DNA of 64,000 nt from CAYOHP01 sp964403795 [NCBI: uncultured bacterium] (GCA_964403795.1 CAYOHP010000026.1:1-64000), one strand, 5' to 3'. Shown: positions 1-8,274, counted from the stretch's first letter. A program made the numbers and translations. The notes: generated from the letters alone by a model not told the origin.

Positions 1-1
1 G

Positions 2-202
2 AACCCGGCAGTGGCAGGCAACAGTACCGGCTCGGCAGTCGCCTTCCTGTATGATCTCGCCACCAACGTCATCCTGATGCGGCAGGGCAACCCGGCCAAC
101 GCGGATGTCGATACGGACGGGGATGGTATCCTGCGCACGATTGACCTGTTTCAGACCACTGGCGGCGGCGCACCCTGGGTAGACCGCGACAGGATTCACA
201 TC
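2..202 (+). CDS. partial gene fragment of unknown origin, probably foreign to the rest of the window
   Basis: An open plus-strand frame reads into the window from its left edge and gives a Gly/Asn/Asp-rich peptide containing FLYDLATNV and VDTDGDG. Seen: its codons include many ending in A or T (TAT, GAT, GGT, ATT, TTT, ACT), which genes elsewhere here almost never use. Its protein sense stops making sense at about 200, exactly where the AlgI-like gene on the other strand loses homology. The peptide faintly resembles DUF4394-type repeat proteins of bacterial surfaces, but that is a weak match by eye. Inferred: this piece was joined to the window by assembly chimerism or by recombination. The frame stays open for another kilobase, but only as an antisense shadow of the neighbouring genes. 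Confidence 0.35.
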
Positions 203-203
203 C

Positions 204-1189
204 CACAGGCCGATGAGCAGCAGCGTGATCATCGTGTTGAGGTGGGCGCGCCAAGGAGGCCCCTTGGACCCGCCGAGCGGCAGAAAGACGTAGGACCGCA
301 GCCAGGTCGAGAGCGTGATGTGCCAGCGGCGCCAGAAGTCGGAGATGTCGACGGCCCGGTAGGGGGAGTCGAAGTTCCGGGGGAAGCGGAAGCCGAGCAT
401 GCGGCCCAGGCCCACCGCCATGTCGGAGTAGCCGGAGAAGTCGAAGTAGATCTGGAAGGCGTAGCCGAGCATGACGAGCCAGGTCGTCATCGGGTCGAGG
501 GCGGCGGGCATGGCCAACAGGCCGTCGACCCAGCGGCCCAGCGGGTCGGCCAGCATGAGCTTCTTGGCGAGGCCGACCACCAGCATCTGGAGGCCCAGGC
601 GGAAGCCGGGCCAGTCGATCCTCCCATGCAGGTCGCGGAGCTGGTCGTCGAGGTCCTGGTAGCGGACGATGGGTCCCGCGATCAGCTGGGGGAAGAGCGA
701 GACGAAGGCCGCGAACTGCCAGAAGCCCTCGGTCGGCCTCGCATGGCCCCGGTAGATGTCGAGCGAGTAGCTCATGGTCTGGAAGGTGTAGAAGGAGATC
801 CCGACCGGGAGCACGATCTCGGGGACCGGGAGCAGGCCCCCGGATCCGGCGCCTGCGCCGGCCGCCGCCAGCAGGGCATTGGCGGTGCGGGCCGCGAAGC
901 CGGTGTACTTGAAGAAGCCGAGCAGGCCGAGGTTGGCGCCCACCGAGACGAGCAGCCAAAGGCGGCGGGTGGCCGGGTCGGGGGCGGTGTGGATCCGGTG
1001 TCCCGCGAGGTAGTCGATCACGGTGGAGACCAGCATCAGGCCGGTGAAGCGCCAGTCCCACCATCCGTAGAAGAGGTAGCTCGCCAGGGTGAGGGCGATG
1101 AGGCGCGCTCGCGTTCCCATGGGCGCGAGGTACCAGGCGGCCAGCACCGCCGGCAGGAAGGCGAACAGGAAGACGTAGCTAGGGAAGAG
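204..1189 (-). CDS. AlgI-like membrane-bound O-acyltransferase (MBOAT), 3' end missing
   Basis: This would be an integral membrane MBOAT acyltransferase that moves acetyl groups across the membrane onto an exported polysaccharide or cell-wall sugar, as AlgI, PatA and DltB do. The frame opens with LFPSYVFLFAFLP, matching the AlgI N-terminus. It continues through LASYLFYGWWDW, PVGISFYTFQTMSY, YFDFSGYSDMA and FWRRWHITLSTWLRSY, with the first conserved His. It then reaches LLLIGLW and loses all homology. Family members continue with HG, the second conserved His, and about 100 more residues. No ATG, GTG or TTG precedes LFPSYVF in frame; an internal GTG and an ATG at 1120 are the nearest starts, so the start is unresolved. 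The gene overlaps the end of the AlgJ-like gene, as paired AlgI/AlgJ genes often do. Confidence 0.8.
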
Positions 1190-2267
1190 CGAGGGAAGGC
1201 TCCTTGGCGAGCAGGGCGTCGAGGATGCGGCGGTCGTTCTCCTCGCGCACGTGGATGCCGTCGTAGTAGAGCGCCGGGTCGCCCCCGAAGCTCTCGAAGC
1301 GGCGGGCGTCGAGGAAGGGGACGCGGTGGCGGGCCGCGCTCGCGGCGATGGCTTCGGCAGCCTCCCGGTCGCGGGCGGGGTAGGCGGGCAGCGCCGCGAG
1401 GGCGGCCTCGAAGTGCGGGTGCACCGGAGGGATCCAGATCGCCACCCGGGTGCCCTTGGCGGCGGCCAGCTCCAGGAGCGCGTCGAGGTAGGCGAGGCGG
1501 CGGGCCGAGAGCCGGTCGAAGCCGGCGTAGATGCGGCGGAAGTGGTGGATCGTCTCGTCGATGTGGTGGTCGAGGTCGAAGCGACCCTCGGCGAGCTCGC
1601 GCTCCCGGAGCTGGTAGCTGACGAAGCCGTCGGGGCCCACCCGCACGTCGGGGGTCGGGTACCCGGTGGCGGCCAGGCGGAGCGAGCGCAGTCCTTCGGT
1701 CAGGACCGGCAGCGAGGGGGCGTCGAGCCAGCGGGCGAGGTGGTCGGCCACCGGGATGTCGGCGGGGAGGTGGCGGGAGAGGACGGGATGGCGGAGCAGC
1801 TGGGTCGAGGCCGCCAGGGTGGGATGGAAGACCGGAGGGTCGAGCTGCAGCAGGAGGAGGCGCGGGGGAGGCTTGCGATCGAGCAGGAGGTGGCGGGCGA
1901 GGGCCAGGTGGTCCTCGGCCCGGGCGTCGTCGACGGCGGCCACGAAGGCGGGTGCGCCGAAACGCTTCTCGACCTCGGGGGGCTCGACCTTCCAGGCCCG
2001 GGAGGACCCCAGCACCACGATCCCGGGTGGGGGACCGAAGGGAGTGGCCAGGCCCCGGACCCGGAGGTCGCGGTGGGCCACCACCAGGGGCGGGAGCCAG
2101 CCGGTGCCGAAGTCGGCGCGGGGATCGACCGCCACCGTGAAGGCGACCAGGGCGGCGAGCCCGAGGGAGACGATGGCCGCGAAGGTGGCGACGAAGGTGC
2201 GGGATTCGCCGGGATCGGTCGACTCGCCGCAGGGACCTTCGAGCGGCTCCGGCTTCCCGTCGCTCAC
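1179..2267 (-). CDS. AlgJ/AlgX-like membrane-anchored SGNH-type O-acetylation protein
   Basis: A 362-residue protein with one N-terminal membrane helix (about residues 25-47) and an extracytoplasmic domain of the SGNH hydrolase type. Seen: VVLGSSRAW near residue 88 provides the nucleophile-like Ser of block I, and YYDGIHV near residue 337 provides the Asp-x-x-His pair. Known: AlgJ, AlgX and related proteins work beside an AlgI-type MBOAT to put acetyl groups on exported glycans. The next gene downstream is AlgI-like. The start is GTG, chosen because it overlaps the kinase stop codon by four bases (GTGA), so translation should be coupled. The open frame extends far upstream, but only in antisense to the kinase. 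The sugar substrate cannot be told from the sequence. Confidence 0.75.
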   Translation of the reverse strand: MSDGKPEPLEGPCGESTDPGESRTFVATFAAIVSLGLAALVAFTVAVDPRADFGTGWLPPLVVAHRDLRVRGLATPFGPPPGIVVLGSSRAWKVEPPEVEKRFGAPAFVAAVDDARAEDHLALARHLLLDRKPPPRLLLLQLDPPVFHPTLAASTQLLRHPVLSRHLPADIPVADHLARWLDAPSLPVLTEGLRSLRLAATGYPTPDVRVGPDGFVSYQLRERELAEGRFDLDHHIDETIHHFRRIYAGFDRLSARRLAYLDALLELAAAKGTRVAIWIPPVHPHFEAALAALPAYPARDREAAEAIAASAARHRVPFLDARRFESFGGDPALYYDGIHVREENDRRILDALLAKEPSLALP

Positions 2268-4210
2268 AACGAGCGGGCCGTCCGGAACCCGATGATGTAG
2301 TCGCGCGAACTCCGCTTGAAACGCCGGTACCACCAGCAGGCCAGTCGCTCGCCTTCCGAGGCCCAGGACCCTCCCCGGGAAATCCGGAGGTCCTCCTGGT
2401 CGGCGGGCGGAGAGCCTTCCCCGAGCCAACCCTCGGCGCACCACTCGTCGACGTTGCCCGCCATGTCGAAGAGGCCGTAGGGACTCACCCCGGCGGGAAG
2501 CCCGGCCACCGGCATGCGTTCGTCGAACATCAGGGTCGGCTCGTCGGAGCGGAGCCGTCGGTACACGGCCAGGTCGGCGGCCGGCTCCCGGGCCCCCCAT
2601 GGGAAGGGGCGACCCGAGGGACCGGCCGCGGCCTTCTCCCACTCGAGGGCGCCGGGGAGGCGGAGGCCGGCCCAGTCGCAGTAGGCGAGGGCGTCGTCCC
2701 AGGTGACGCTGGCGACCGGGTGCTCGGGGAACTTCTTCTTCACTTCCCAGTGGGGAGGCGGCGGGTAGCCGGTCTCGTCCAGGAAGCGCTCCCATTGCGC
2801 GTGGGTGGTCTCGGTCTCGGCCAGCAGGAAGGCCGGGAGCGAGAGACTCCGACCGCTGGGGCGGGGCGGGTGCTCCGTACTGTGGCTGACGAACTCCCCG
2901 GCCGGGACCAGCACCAGGACCGAACCGTCCTTCAGGTTCCGGTAGCGAGGGTACCCCTGGGGATTGCGGGGTAGCGGTGCCAGGGTCGGGTCGCGCTCGA
3001 GGCCGAGCACCGGGTCGCGGGTGGGGACCTCGGAGGGGCGGGGCGGGGCGGAGGAAGGAGGCGGGGCAGGCATGGCGGGGCCGGCCGCGGGCTCGGCCGG
3101 GGGCAGGAACAGGAGCAGCAGGATCCCGGCGGAGAGGGCGGCCGCGGTCCAGGCCTTGGCCATGGTGGCCGCCAGGCTCCGGGGAGGAGGGCGGGGTCCG
3201 AGACCCGAGTTGGCGAGCGGGCCCGAGTCGGAGGCTCCGAGCGGGAAGGCCGGACCGGAGCGGGCCGCCGCGCCCCGGGAGTCGGAGGCCTGGGCATCTG
3301 CGGAGGGCGAGGGGCGCGACGGCGGGCTCGAACCCCGGGCCCGGGGCGAACCCGGGGACGAGGCCACCGAGACCGGGGTGGTGGAGATCCGGGAGCCGGA
3401 CTCCTCCTCGCGGTCGCCCTGCTCCAGGATCCCGTCGAACTCGGGACGGGTGAGCGGGCGTTCGCCGGGGTCCGGGTCGGTGCAGCGGCGGATCAGGCGG
3501 GCCCGGGCCGAGCCCTCGGGGATGCGGCGGAAGCGGATGGGGAGGATCTCGCCGGCCAGGGCGGCCATCATGGCCTGGCGCGCCGGGAAGGGCTCCTCGC
3601 CTTCCAGCAGGCGGTAGAGCGAGATCCCCCAGGCGTACCAGTCGGAGGCGGGGGTAGCGGGGTCGCCCCGGAGCACCTCGGGTGCCAGATACGCAGGGGT
3701 GCCCACCACCGTGCCGGTGGCGGTCAGCTCGGTGCGGTTGCGGACCAGGGCCAGCCCGAAGTCGACGAGCACGGCGCGACCGTCGGGGAGGACCATCAGG
3801 TTCGAGGGCTTGACGTCCCGGTGGACCAGGCCCGCGGCGTGGATCGCCTCGAGGGCGTCGGCGATCTGCAGCATGGGGACCAGGGGATCCCCGGGCATGG
3901 GGTGCTTGCCCGCCAGCGAGTGCCCCGAGAGGAATTCCATCGCCAGCCAGGGCACCCCGTCGGCCTCGCCGTATTGGTAGACGGTGACGATGTGCGGGTG
4001 GCGGAGGCGGGAGAGGGCCTCCGCCTCGCGCCGGAACCGGGCCCGGACGTCCTCGAACGGCAGCGGCACCACCTTGACGGCGAGCTCGCGGTCGAGTTCC
4101 GGATCGTAGGCCCGGAACACGGTGCCGCTGGCTCCTCGACCCACGATCGCCAGCGGTCGGAAGCGCGACTTGAGCGAGGCCGGGAACAGCGAGGACGCGA
4201 GGTCGCTCAC
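2264..4210 (-). CDS. transmembrane Ser/Thr kinase fused to a formylglycine-generating-enzyme-like domain
   Basis: A 648-residue protein. Residues 20-270 are a Hanks-type kinase with GRGASG (24-29), Lys46 in AVKVV, HRDVKPSN (130-137), DFG (150-152) and the activation-loop end AYLAPE, so it looks active. A Ser/Pro-rich linker and one membrane helix (about 345-370) follow. Residues 420-648 are an FGE/SUMF1-type fold with PAGEF, VTWDDALAYCDWAG, RLPGALEWEKAA, DMAGNVDEWC, SRGGSW and a final IGFRTARSL. The Cys pair that binds copper near the C-terminus of true formylglycine enzymes is not seen, so this domain is more likely a sensor than an enzyme (inference). The GTG start overlaps the upstream stop by four bases. 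The downstream AlgJ/AlgI pair is also coupled, so the kinase may tune glycan O-acetylation. Confidence 0.88.
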   Translation of the reverse strand: MSDLASSLFPASLKSRFRPLAIVGRGASGTVFRAYDPELDRELAVKVVPLPFEDVRARFRREAEALSRLRHPHIVTVYQYGEADGVPWLAMEFLSGHSLAGKHPMPGDPLVPMLQIADALEAIHAAGLVHRDVKPSNLMVLPDGRAVLVDFGLALVRNRTELTATGTVVGTPAYLAPEVLRGDPATPASDWYAWGISLYRLLEGEEPFPARQAMMAALAGEILPIRFRRIPEGSARARLIRRCTDPDPGERPLTRPEFDGILEQGDREEESGSRISTTPVSVASSPGSPRARGSSPPSRPSPSADAQASDSRGAAARSGPAFPLGASDSGPLANSGLGPRPPPRSLAATMAKAWTAAALSAGILLLLFLPPAEPAAGPAMPAPPPSSAPPRPSEVPTRDPVLGLERDPTLAPLPRNPQGYPRYRNLKDGSVLVLVPAGEFVSHSTEHPPRPSGRSLSLPAFLLAETETTHAQWERFLDETGYPPPPHWEVKKKFPEHPVASVTWDDALAYCDWAGLRLPGALEWEKAAAGPSGRPFPWGAREPAADLAVYRRLRSDEPTLMFDERMPVAGLPAGVSPYGLFDMAGNVDEWCAEGWLGEGSPPADQEDLRISRGGSWASEGERLACWWYRRFKRSSRDYIIGFRTARSL

Positions 4211-5010
4211 GCGGTCCCCGCCGGCAGCTGGTTCCCCGAGCGCTCGGGGTCGGCGGTGGGGGAAGGCAGGGCTCGCGTTTCCCCGCCGAGGATCGCGGCG
4301 CCCACGATCGAGGCCATGGCCGCGAGGCAGGCCATGCCGCCCATCCCGAGGTTCCCTGCCACGGTCAGCGCCCGGTAGAGGTGCTCGCCTTGCCCCTCCG
4401 GGAGCAGGGAGTAGCCGAGACCGAGCGCCAGGCCCGGCAGCAGCGAGGAGAGGAACCCCAGGGACAGGAAGGCCAGGGTCGAGGCCGAGGTGGCCAGGAC
4501 CATGGTGGGGAACCGGGCCCGGTGGGCATGGGCGTAGGAGGCTCCGATCCCGGCTCCCATCCCGCACCAGGCCCCGAGCAGGACGCCCGCCAGGACGGTG
4601 GCGGTCAGGGCGTAGGGAGCGAGGTAGAGGACCGGGAGGACCAGCGCTCCGTAAGCGGCGCCGAGGAGGCTGAAGGCGGCGATCAGCGGCATGCCGAGGC
4701 CGGTGAAGCGCGAGGCCAGGGCGGCCGTCACCAGGATCGGGGCCGAGAGGCCTCCCAGGGAGAGGGCGATCCCCACGAGGTAGCAGAGCTGCCAGGCCAG
4801 GAGCGGGAAATGGGAAACGTGGAGGACTCCGACCATGGAGAGGCCGACGGCCAGGCCGGAGAGCCAGCCGGCCCGGACCCTGGGTCCGAGCAGCGAGGGG
4901 GAGAGGGCGGTGAACAGCGTGGGGAGGAGCGAGGGGCTCCGTCGCGAGGGGACGGCCGGCGGCGTCGGGGGCGCCGGGACCGGGACCGGGCTCTCCCGCG
5001 GGTGGGCCAT
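4207..5010 (-). CDS. polytopic membrane protein of unknown function
   Basis: A 267-residue protein with a Pro-rich N-terminus of about 35 residues followed by several strongly hydrophobic segments, including LAVGLSMVGVL, CYLVGIALSLG, AAFSLLGAAYG, LTATVLAGVLLG, LAFLSLGFLSSL and MACLAAMASIVG. Six to eight membrane helices are likely. I recognise no family. It is the first gene of the minus-strand operon that continues with the kinase-FGE, AlgJ-like and AlgI-like genes; its stop overlaps the kinase start by four bases. A promoter-like TACGCT hexamer (5022-5017) ends only 7 bases before the ATG and there is no ribosome binding site, so the mRNA may be leaderless. It could be a partner or scaffold of the acetylation machinery, which is inference from position alone. 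Confidence 0.6.
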   Translation of the reverse strand: MAHPRESPVPVPAPPTPPAVPSRRSPSLLPTLFTALSPSLLGPRVRAGWLSGLAVGLSMVGVLHVSHFPLLAWQLCYLVGIALSLGGLSAPILVTAALASRFTGLGMPLIAAFSLLGAAYGALVLPVLYLAPYALTATVLAGVLLGAWCGMGAGIGASYAHAHRARFPTMVLATSASTLAFLSLGFLSSLLPGLALGLGYSLLPEGQGEHLYRALTVAGNLGMGGMACLAAMASIVGAAILGGETRALPSPTADPERSGNQLPAGTA

Positions 5011-5016
5011 GCCGCG

Positions 5017-5022
5017 AGCGTA
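5017..5022 (-). promoter_or_regulatory. -10-like element TACGCT of the kinase/O-acetylation operon
   Basis: TAnnnT hexamer whose end lies 7 bases before the ATG at 5010. No Shine-Dalgarno sequence fits between them, so transcription would begin at or next to the start codon. A divergent element for the next gene lies at 5058-5063. Confidence 0.4.
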
Positions 5023-5057
5023 GCGTGGGGGGGCTTCCCGGATGGGTCCGGCATGGC

Positions 5058-5063
5058 TAGTGT
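5058..5063 (+). promoter_or_regulatory. -10-like element TAGTGT before the YiiX-like gene
   Basis: TAnnnT hexamer ending 10 bases before the ATG at 5073. No ribosome binding site is visible, which again suggests a leaderless or nearly leaderless message. It is divergent from the element at 5017-5022. Confidence 0.35.
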
Positions 5064-5072
5064 GGCCGGGCC

Positions 5073-5750
5073 ATGGAGGTGTCCCGGGTTCGTCGTCGGC
5101 GGGTGGCGGCGGTTGGACGCGCCGGGAGGATCGCTCCCGGGTTGCTGCTCGGGCTGGTGCTGGGGGCCGGGGCGCTCCGGGCCGAGTCCGGCGAGTGGCG
5201 GGACGGGGACCTGGTGCTGGTGGCCCTGAAGGGCGCCGCCGGGAGCGCCATCTCGGGCACCACCGGATCCCCGGTCAGCCACATCGGGCTGGCCGCGGTC
5301 CATGGGAGCGGGCGCGTCTCGGTGGTCCACGCCTGGGGGAAGGTGCGGGAGGATCCCCTGGAGCGGTTCCTGGAACTGGGGACCGGGGAGATGGCGGTGC
5401 GGCGGGTCGCCTTGCCCGAGGTGGCCCGGGCCGAGGTCCTGGCCGCCGCCCGGGCCCTGCTCGGCAAGCCCTACGACCGGGCCTACCGGATGGACAACGA
5501 CTCCTACTATTGCAGCGAGCTCGTGTACCGGGCGTTGGCCGACGGCCCGGGCCGAGTCCCGGTGGCGCTCTCCCCGATGGACTTCACCGCGGGTGGCCCC
5601 GAGGCGTGGGAGTTCTGGGTCCGCTTCTTCCAGGGCCAGGTGCCCCAGGGCCTGCCGGGGATCTCGCCGGGGGACTACTACTCCGATCCCGACCTCGAGA
5701 CGGTGCGGGACGATTTCGGGTCGGCACCCGCAGGTCCCGCTCCGAGGTAG
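5073..5750 (+). CDS. YiiX/YebB-like permuted NlpC/P60-superfamily hydrolase, exported
   Basis: A 225-residue protein with an Arg-rich N-terminus and hydrophobic segment (about residues 18-37) that looks like a signal sequence ending near LRA-ES. The domain carries the marks of circularly permuted papain-fold enzymes of the YiiX group: GDLVLV, then SHIGLA with the candidate catalytic His70, then YYCSELVY with the candidate nucleophile Cys147. Known relatives cleave or transfer acyl or peptide groups; the substrate here is unknown. The ATG start is supported by the promoter element 10 bases upstream. The stop codon TAG forms the first bases of a TAGAGT promoter-like hexamer for the following marC-like gene. 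Confidence 0.72.
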   Translation: MEVSRVRRRRVAAVGRAGRIAPGLLLGLVLGAGALRAESGEWRDGDLVLVALKGAAGSAISGTTGSPVSHIGLAAVHGSGRVSVVHAWGKVREDPLERFLELGTGEMAVRRVALPEVARAEVLAAARALLGKPYDRAYRMDNDSYYCSELVYRALADGPGRVPVALSPMDFTAGGPEAWEFWVRFFQGQVPQGLPGISPGDYYSDPDLETVRDDFGSAPAGPAPR

Positions 5751-5753
5751 AGT
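5748..5753 (+). promoter_or_regulatory. -10-like element TAGAGT overlapping a stop codon, before the MarC-like gene
   Basis: The TAG stop of the YiiX-like gene is the first half of this TAnnnT hexamer. The MarC-like start (GTG 5776) lies 22 bases further on and has its own GAGGAGG ribosome binding site at about 5763-5769. Confidence 0.3.
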
Positions 5754-5775
5754 CCGGGGCCCGAGGAGGACTCCC

Positions 5776-6402
5776 GTGCAGACCGAGGCCGTGCTCGCCG
5801 CCGCCGCGGCCCTGGCCGCCATCGCCGATCCGCTGGCGGTGTTGCCCGTCTACCTGTCCTCCCGGCGGCCTGACGATACCGAACGGCACCGTCGGGATGC
5901 CCTGCACGCCACGATGGCGGTCTGCCTCTGCCTGGGCGGCGCGGCGGTGCTGGGTACCCGGATCCTGGACGTCTTCGGGGTCACCGTTGCGGGCCTGCGG
6001 GCCGCCGGCGGCCTGCTGGTCACCCTCTCGGCCTTCAGCATGGTCCAGGGGGACATCGCACCCTCGGACTTCTCGGAGGACGAGGCCGAGGTCGCCAAGA
6101 AACGGTCGGACGACGACCTCAGCATCTACGTCCCGCTCTCGATCCCCATGGTGGCCGGTCCGGGAGCCATCACCACCACCATCACCCTGACGGCCCGGGA
6201 GGGCGTCGGGCTCCCGGGGATCGCGGTGGCGGTGGCGGTCACCGGGGTCTTCACCTTCGTGACCTTCTGCTTCGCCCGGGGTTGGTACCGGGTGCTCGGG
6301 GACTTCGGGCTCCGCTTGATGACCCGGCTCTTCGGGATCCTGGTGATGGCGGTCGGGGTGCAGATGGTGGTGGCCGGCGTCCGCGAGCTCTGGGTCTCCT
6401 GA
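5776..6402 (+). CDS. MarC-family integral membrane protein
   Basis: A 208-residue inner-membrane protein of the MarC/UPF0056 family, with about six hydrophobic helices. Seen: AAIADPLAVLPVYL near the N-terminus matches the family signature around its conserved Asp-Pro, IPMVAGPGAITTTI near the middle matches the second signature, and GILVMAVGVQMVVAG ends the protein. Known: the family was once linked to multiple antibiotic resistance, but that link was withdrawn and its function is unsettled; some members are proposed amino-acid transporters. The GTG start sits after a clear GAGGAGG ribosome binding site. A run of charged residues (about 100-117) forms a cytoplasmic loop. Confidence 0.85.
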   Translation: MQTEAVLAAAAALAAIADPLAVLPVYLSSRRPDDTERHRRDALHATMAVCLCLGGAAVLGTRILDVFGVTVAGLRAAGGLLVTLSAFSMVQGDIAPSDFSEDEAEVAKKRSDDDLSIYVPLSIPMVAGPGAITTTITLTAREGVGLPGIAVAVAVTGVFTFVTFCFARGWYRVLGDFGLRLMTRLFGILVMAVGVQMVVAGVRELWVS

Positions 6403-6409
6403 GGCCAGG

Positions 6410-6697
6410 GTGGACCCGAACCGCCTCGAGAGCCTGGCGTCGATGCTCGAGTGCTTCATCGACGGCACCGACCGTTCCCCGGCCTTCGTGACCGAGATCC
6501 GGGCCGCCTTCGACCGGTGGGTCCCGCCCGACGAGGAACTCGACCAGTTCCTGACCCTGCTCGCCTGCTACGACCCGCGGGCCGAGTTCCCGCCCTGGAG
6601 CGGAGCCGCCATGGCGGAGCGGGCCCGGGCCGCCACCTGGAGGTTGCGTCGGCTGGCGGTGGAACTCGAATCCCGGGACCGAGACGGCGGGAGGTAG
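6410..6697 (+). CDS. small helical protein of unknown function
   Basis: A 95-residue acidic, mostly helical soluble protein starting at GTG, 7 bases after the MarC-like stop. It has no membrane segment or recognised motif; AFDRWVPPDEELDQFLTLLACYDP is split by a Pro-rich turn. Codon use matches the surrounding genes and the frame is the only one with plausible protein composition. It probably shares a message with marC. I do not recognise a family. Confidence 0.5.
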   Translation: MDPNRLESLASMLECFIDGTDRSPAFVTEIRAAFDRWVPPDEELDQFLTLLACYDPRAEFPPWSGAAMAERARAATWRLRRLAVELESRDRDGGR

Positions 6698-6735
6698 GCG
6701 GTCCGCGGCGGCCCGGGGTCGTCCCCCTCAGGCTC

Positions 6736-8196
6736 TCACAGGATGCGGTGGTGGGGGAGCACGTCCCAGGGCGACTGGAAGAACTTTCCCGCCGGGTAGC
6801 GCGCCAGGTTGGTGACCCGCGAGGTGTAGAGGTCGGCATAGGCCTGGACCTGCTGGCCGAATCGGGAGACCTCGCCGCCATCGCTCATGAGCGCACCCCA
6901 CTCGGGATGGACCGAGCGGTCGATCCGGGTCTCGGTTTCGAGGATCTGCTCCTGGAGCTTGCGGCTCTTCGCCTCGGCGGTCTCGAGGGCCCGGGTCAAC
7001 CGTCGGATCTCCGGGAAGCTCTCGGGTCGGCCCTCGGACCTCAGGCACTCCCGGCGGGAGACCAGGGTGGCGAGCTGGCAGTCGACCTCGTCGAGGTGGT
7101 CGACCAGGCGTAGGAAGCGCTTCACCAGTCGCCGGCTCCGCTGCATCGAGGCCAGTTCGCCCTCGAGCTCGGGCACGATCATCACGGTGCGCCAGAACTC
7201 GTCCTTCTTGGAGCGGATCACGTCGCCGTAGATGTGGTCCCCCACGAAGAGCACCGAGTCGCCCCGGCAGCCGAGGCGCGCATGCAGGTCGGCGACACCG
7301 CCCCCGGCGTAGATGGTGCGCTCCCCGCCGCCAGGCAGCTGGATGCGGGCGGCCACCCGGGGAGGAGGGTCCTCCTGGAAGTAGCGGGGCTTGGAGGCTT
7401 CGACCACCACGTCGTCGAAGTACCCGCACCAGTGGGTCGCTCCGTCCTTGCCGTCGCCGAGCAGGTGGGACATCACCGTGTCGGTGAACTCGTGCTCCGA
7501 GTTGGTGAGGAGGAAGAGCTTCTTGCCCTGGGCCCGCAGCGCCGAGAGGGCGGGTGCCAGCTCGGGGTCGGGCTCGAGGAAGCGCGGCAGGTCCCGGGAG
7601 ACGCCCCGTTTCAGACGCCCGTCGCGGTGGCAGAGGTCGACCGCGGCCCGCACGTCGTCCCAGAGGTTCCGGTAGGTGCGGCCCCCGAACATGTCCGGAT
7701 CGGCGTCCCGGAGCACCACCAGCTGGCAGTAGAGGTCGACGTCGGGCAGCGAGAAGAGGGTGTCCACGCTGACGAACCGGTCGGTACCGATGTCGATGCG
7801 ACGGTTGGTGTAGAGGAGTCGCTTCTCCTCGTCGTCGAGTTCCCAGGCCCCGTGCCGGGCGATCGAGACGTGGTGGTAGCGGTCCATCTTGAGGACGTTG
7901 CCGTAGTCCTTGTCGACCACCAGGCCGCGGATCGAGTGGACGGGGCGGTAGCTCACGGCCCGGACCGCCTCGGGATAGCCCGAGACCGCCAACGAGTCGA
8001 TGGCGAGACCGAAGGCCAGCGACTCGAGTTCGGTGAAGCTGTAGGCGGCCAGGGTGTAGTCCATGTCGAAGCCCACCGCCCCGATCGAATCGAGGCGCAG
8101 CGAGGCGTTGACGTAGACCCGTCGCTCGGGCTGGTCGGGGGGAAGGAGGGGAGGGCGGGACTCGACCGCGCTGCCACTGGTGCCCGACTTCGCCAT
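6736..8196 (-). CDS. HAD-superfamily cytosolic purine 5'-nucleotidase-like protein (cN-II/HAD-IG group)
   Basis: A 486-residue soluble enzyme that should remove phosphate from purine nucleoside monophosphates such as IMP and GMP. All four HAD motifs are visible: GFDMDYTLAAY near residues 42-52 with the nucleophile Asp, FLLTNSEHEF (motif II), a Lys in ASKPRYF (motif III), and VGDHIYGDVIRSKK (motif IV). A C-terminal helical region (EAKSRKLQEQI) may form a coiled coil. The length fits the HAD-IG 5'-nucleotidase family, which is best known from eukaryotes but occurs in some bacteria. The ATG at 8196 was preferred to GTG 8208 because GGAG lies at a proper distance before it. A TAGACT promoter-like hexamer lies at 8228-8223. 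Confidence 0.88.
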   Translation of the reverse strand: MAKSGTSGSAVESRPPLLPPDQPERRVYVNASLRLDSIGAVGFDMDYTLAAYSFTELESLAFGLAIDSLAVSGYPEAVRAVSYRPVHSIRGLVVDKDYGNVLKMDRYHHVSIARHGAWELDDEEKRLLYTNRRIDIGTDRFVSVDTLFSLPDVDLYCQLVVLRDADPDMFGGRTYRNLWDDVRAAVDLCHRDGRLKRGVSRDLPRFLEPDPELAPALSALRAQGKKLFLLTNSEHEFTDTVMSHLLGDGKDGATHWCGYFDDVVVEASKPRYFQEDPPPRVAARIQLPGGGERTIYAGGGVADLHARLGCRGDSVLFVGDHIYGDVIRSKKDEFWRTVMIVPELEGELASMQRSRRLVKRFLRLVDHLDEVDCQLATLVSRRECLRSEGRPESFPEIRRLTRALETAEAKSRKLQEQILETETRIDRSVHPEWGALMSDGGEVSRFGQQVQAYADLYTSRVTNLARYPAGKFFQSPWDVLPHHRIL

Positions 8197-8222
8197 GGGA
8201 TGCTCCACCCTCCGTGGTCACG

Positions 8223-8228
8223 AGTCTA
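8223..8228 (-). promoter_or_regulatory. -10-like element TAGACT for the 5'-nucleotidase gene
   Basis: TAnnnT hexamer 27 bases before the ATG at 8196, leaving room for the GGAGGGTGGAG ribosome binding region. It is divergent from the MarR element at 8266-8274. Confidence 0.35.
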
Positions 8229-8265
8229 GCCGAGGCTCCCGGTGGGCAGGATGCCTCCCGGGCTC

Positions 8266-8274
8266 TGGTACCCT
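8266..8274 (+). promoter_or_regulatory. extended -10 element (TGGTACCCT) for the MarR-type gene
   Basis: This matches TGnTAnnnT. Transcription would start near 8281, which excludes in-frame starts upstream of it and supports the ATG at 8320 for the regulator. Confidence 0.4.

Noticed and set aside
11-1621. Long plus-strand frame from the left edge
   Set aside because: Only the first 65 or so codons look like protein; after about base 200 it is antisense to the AlgI- and AlgJ-like genes.
2264-3000. True formylglycine-generating enzyme and sulfatase partner
   Set aside because: No sulfatase gene is nearby and the C-terminal Cys pair of active enzymes is not seen.
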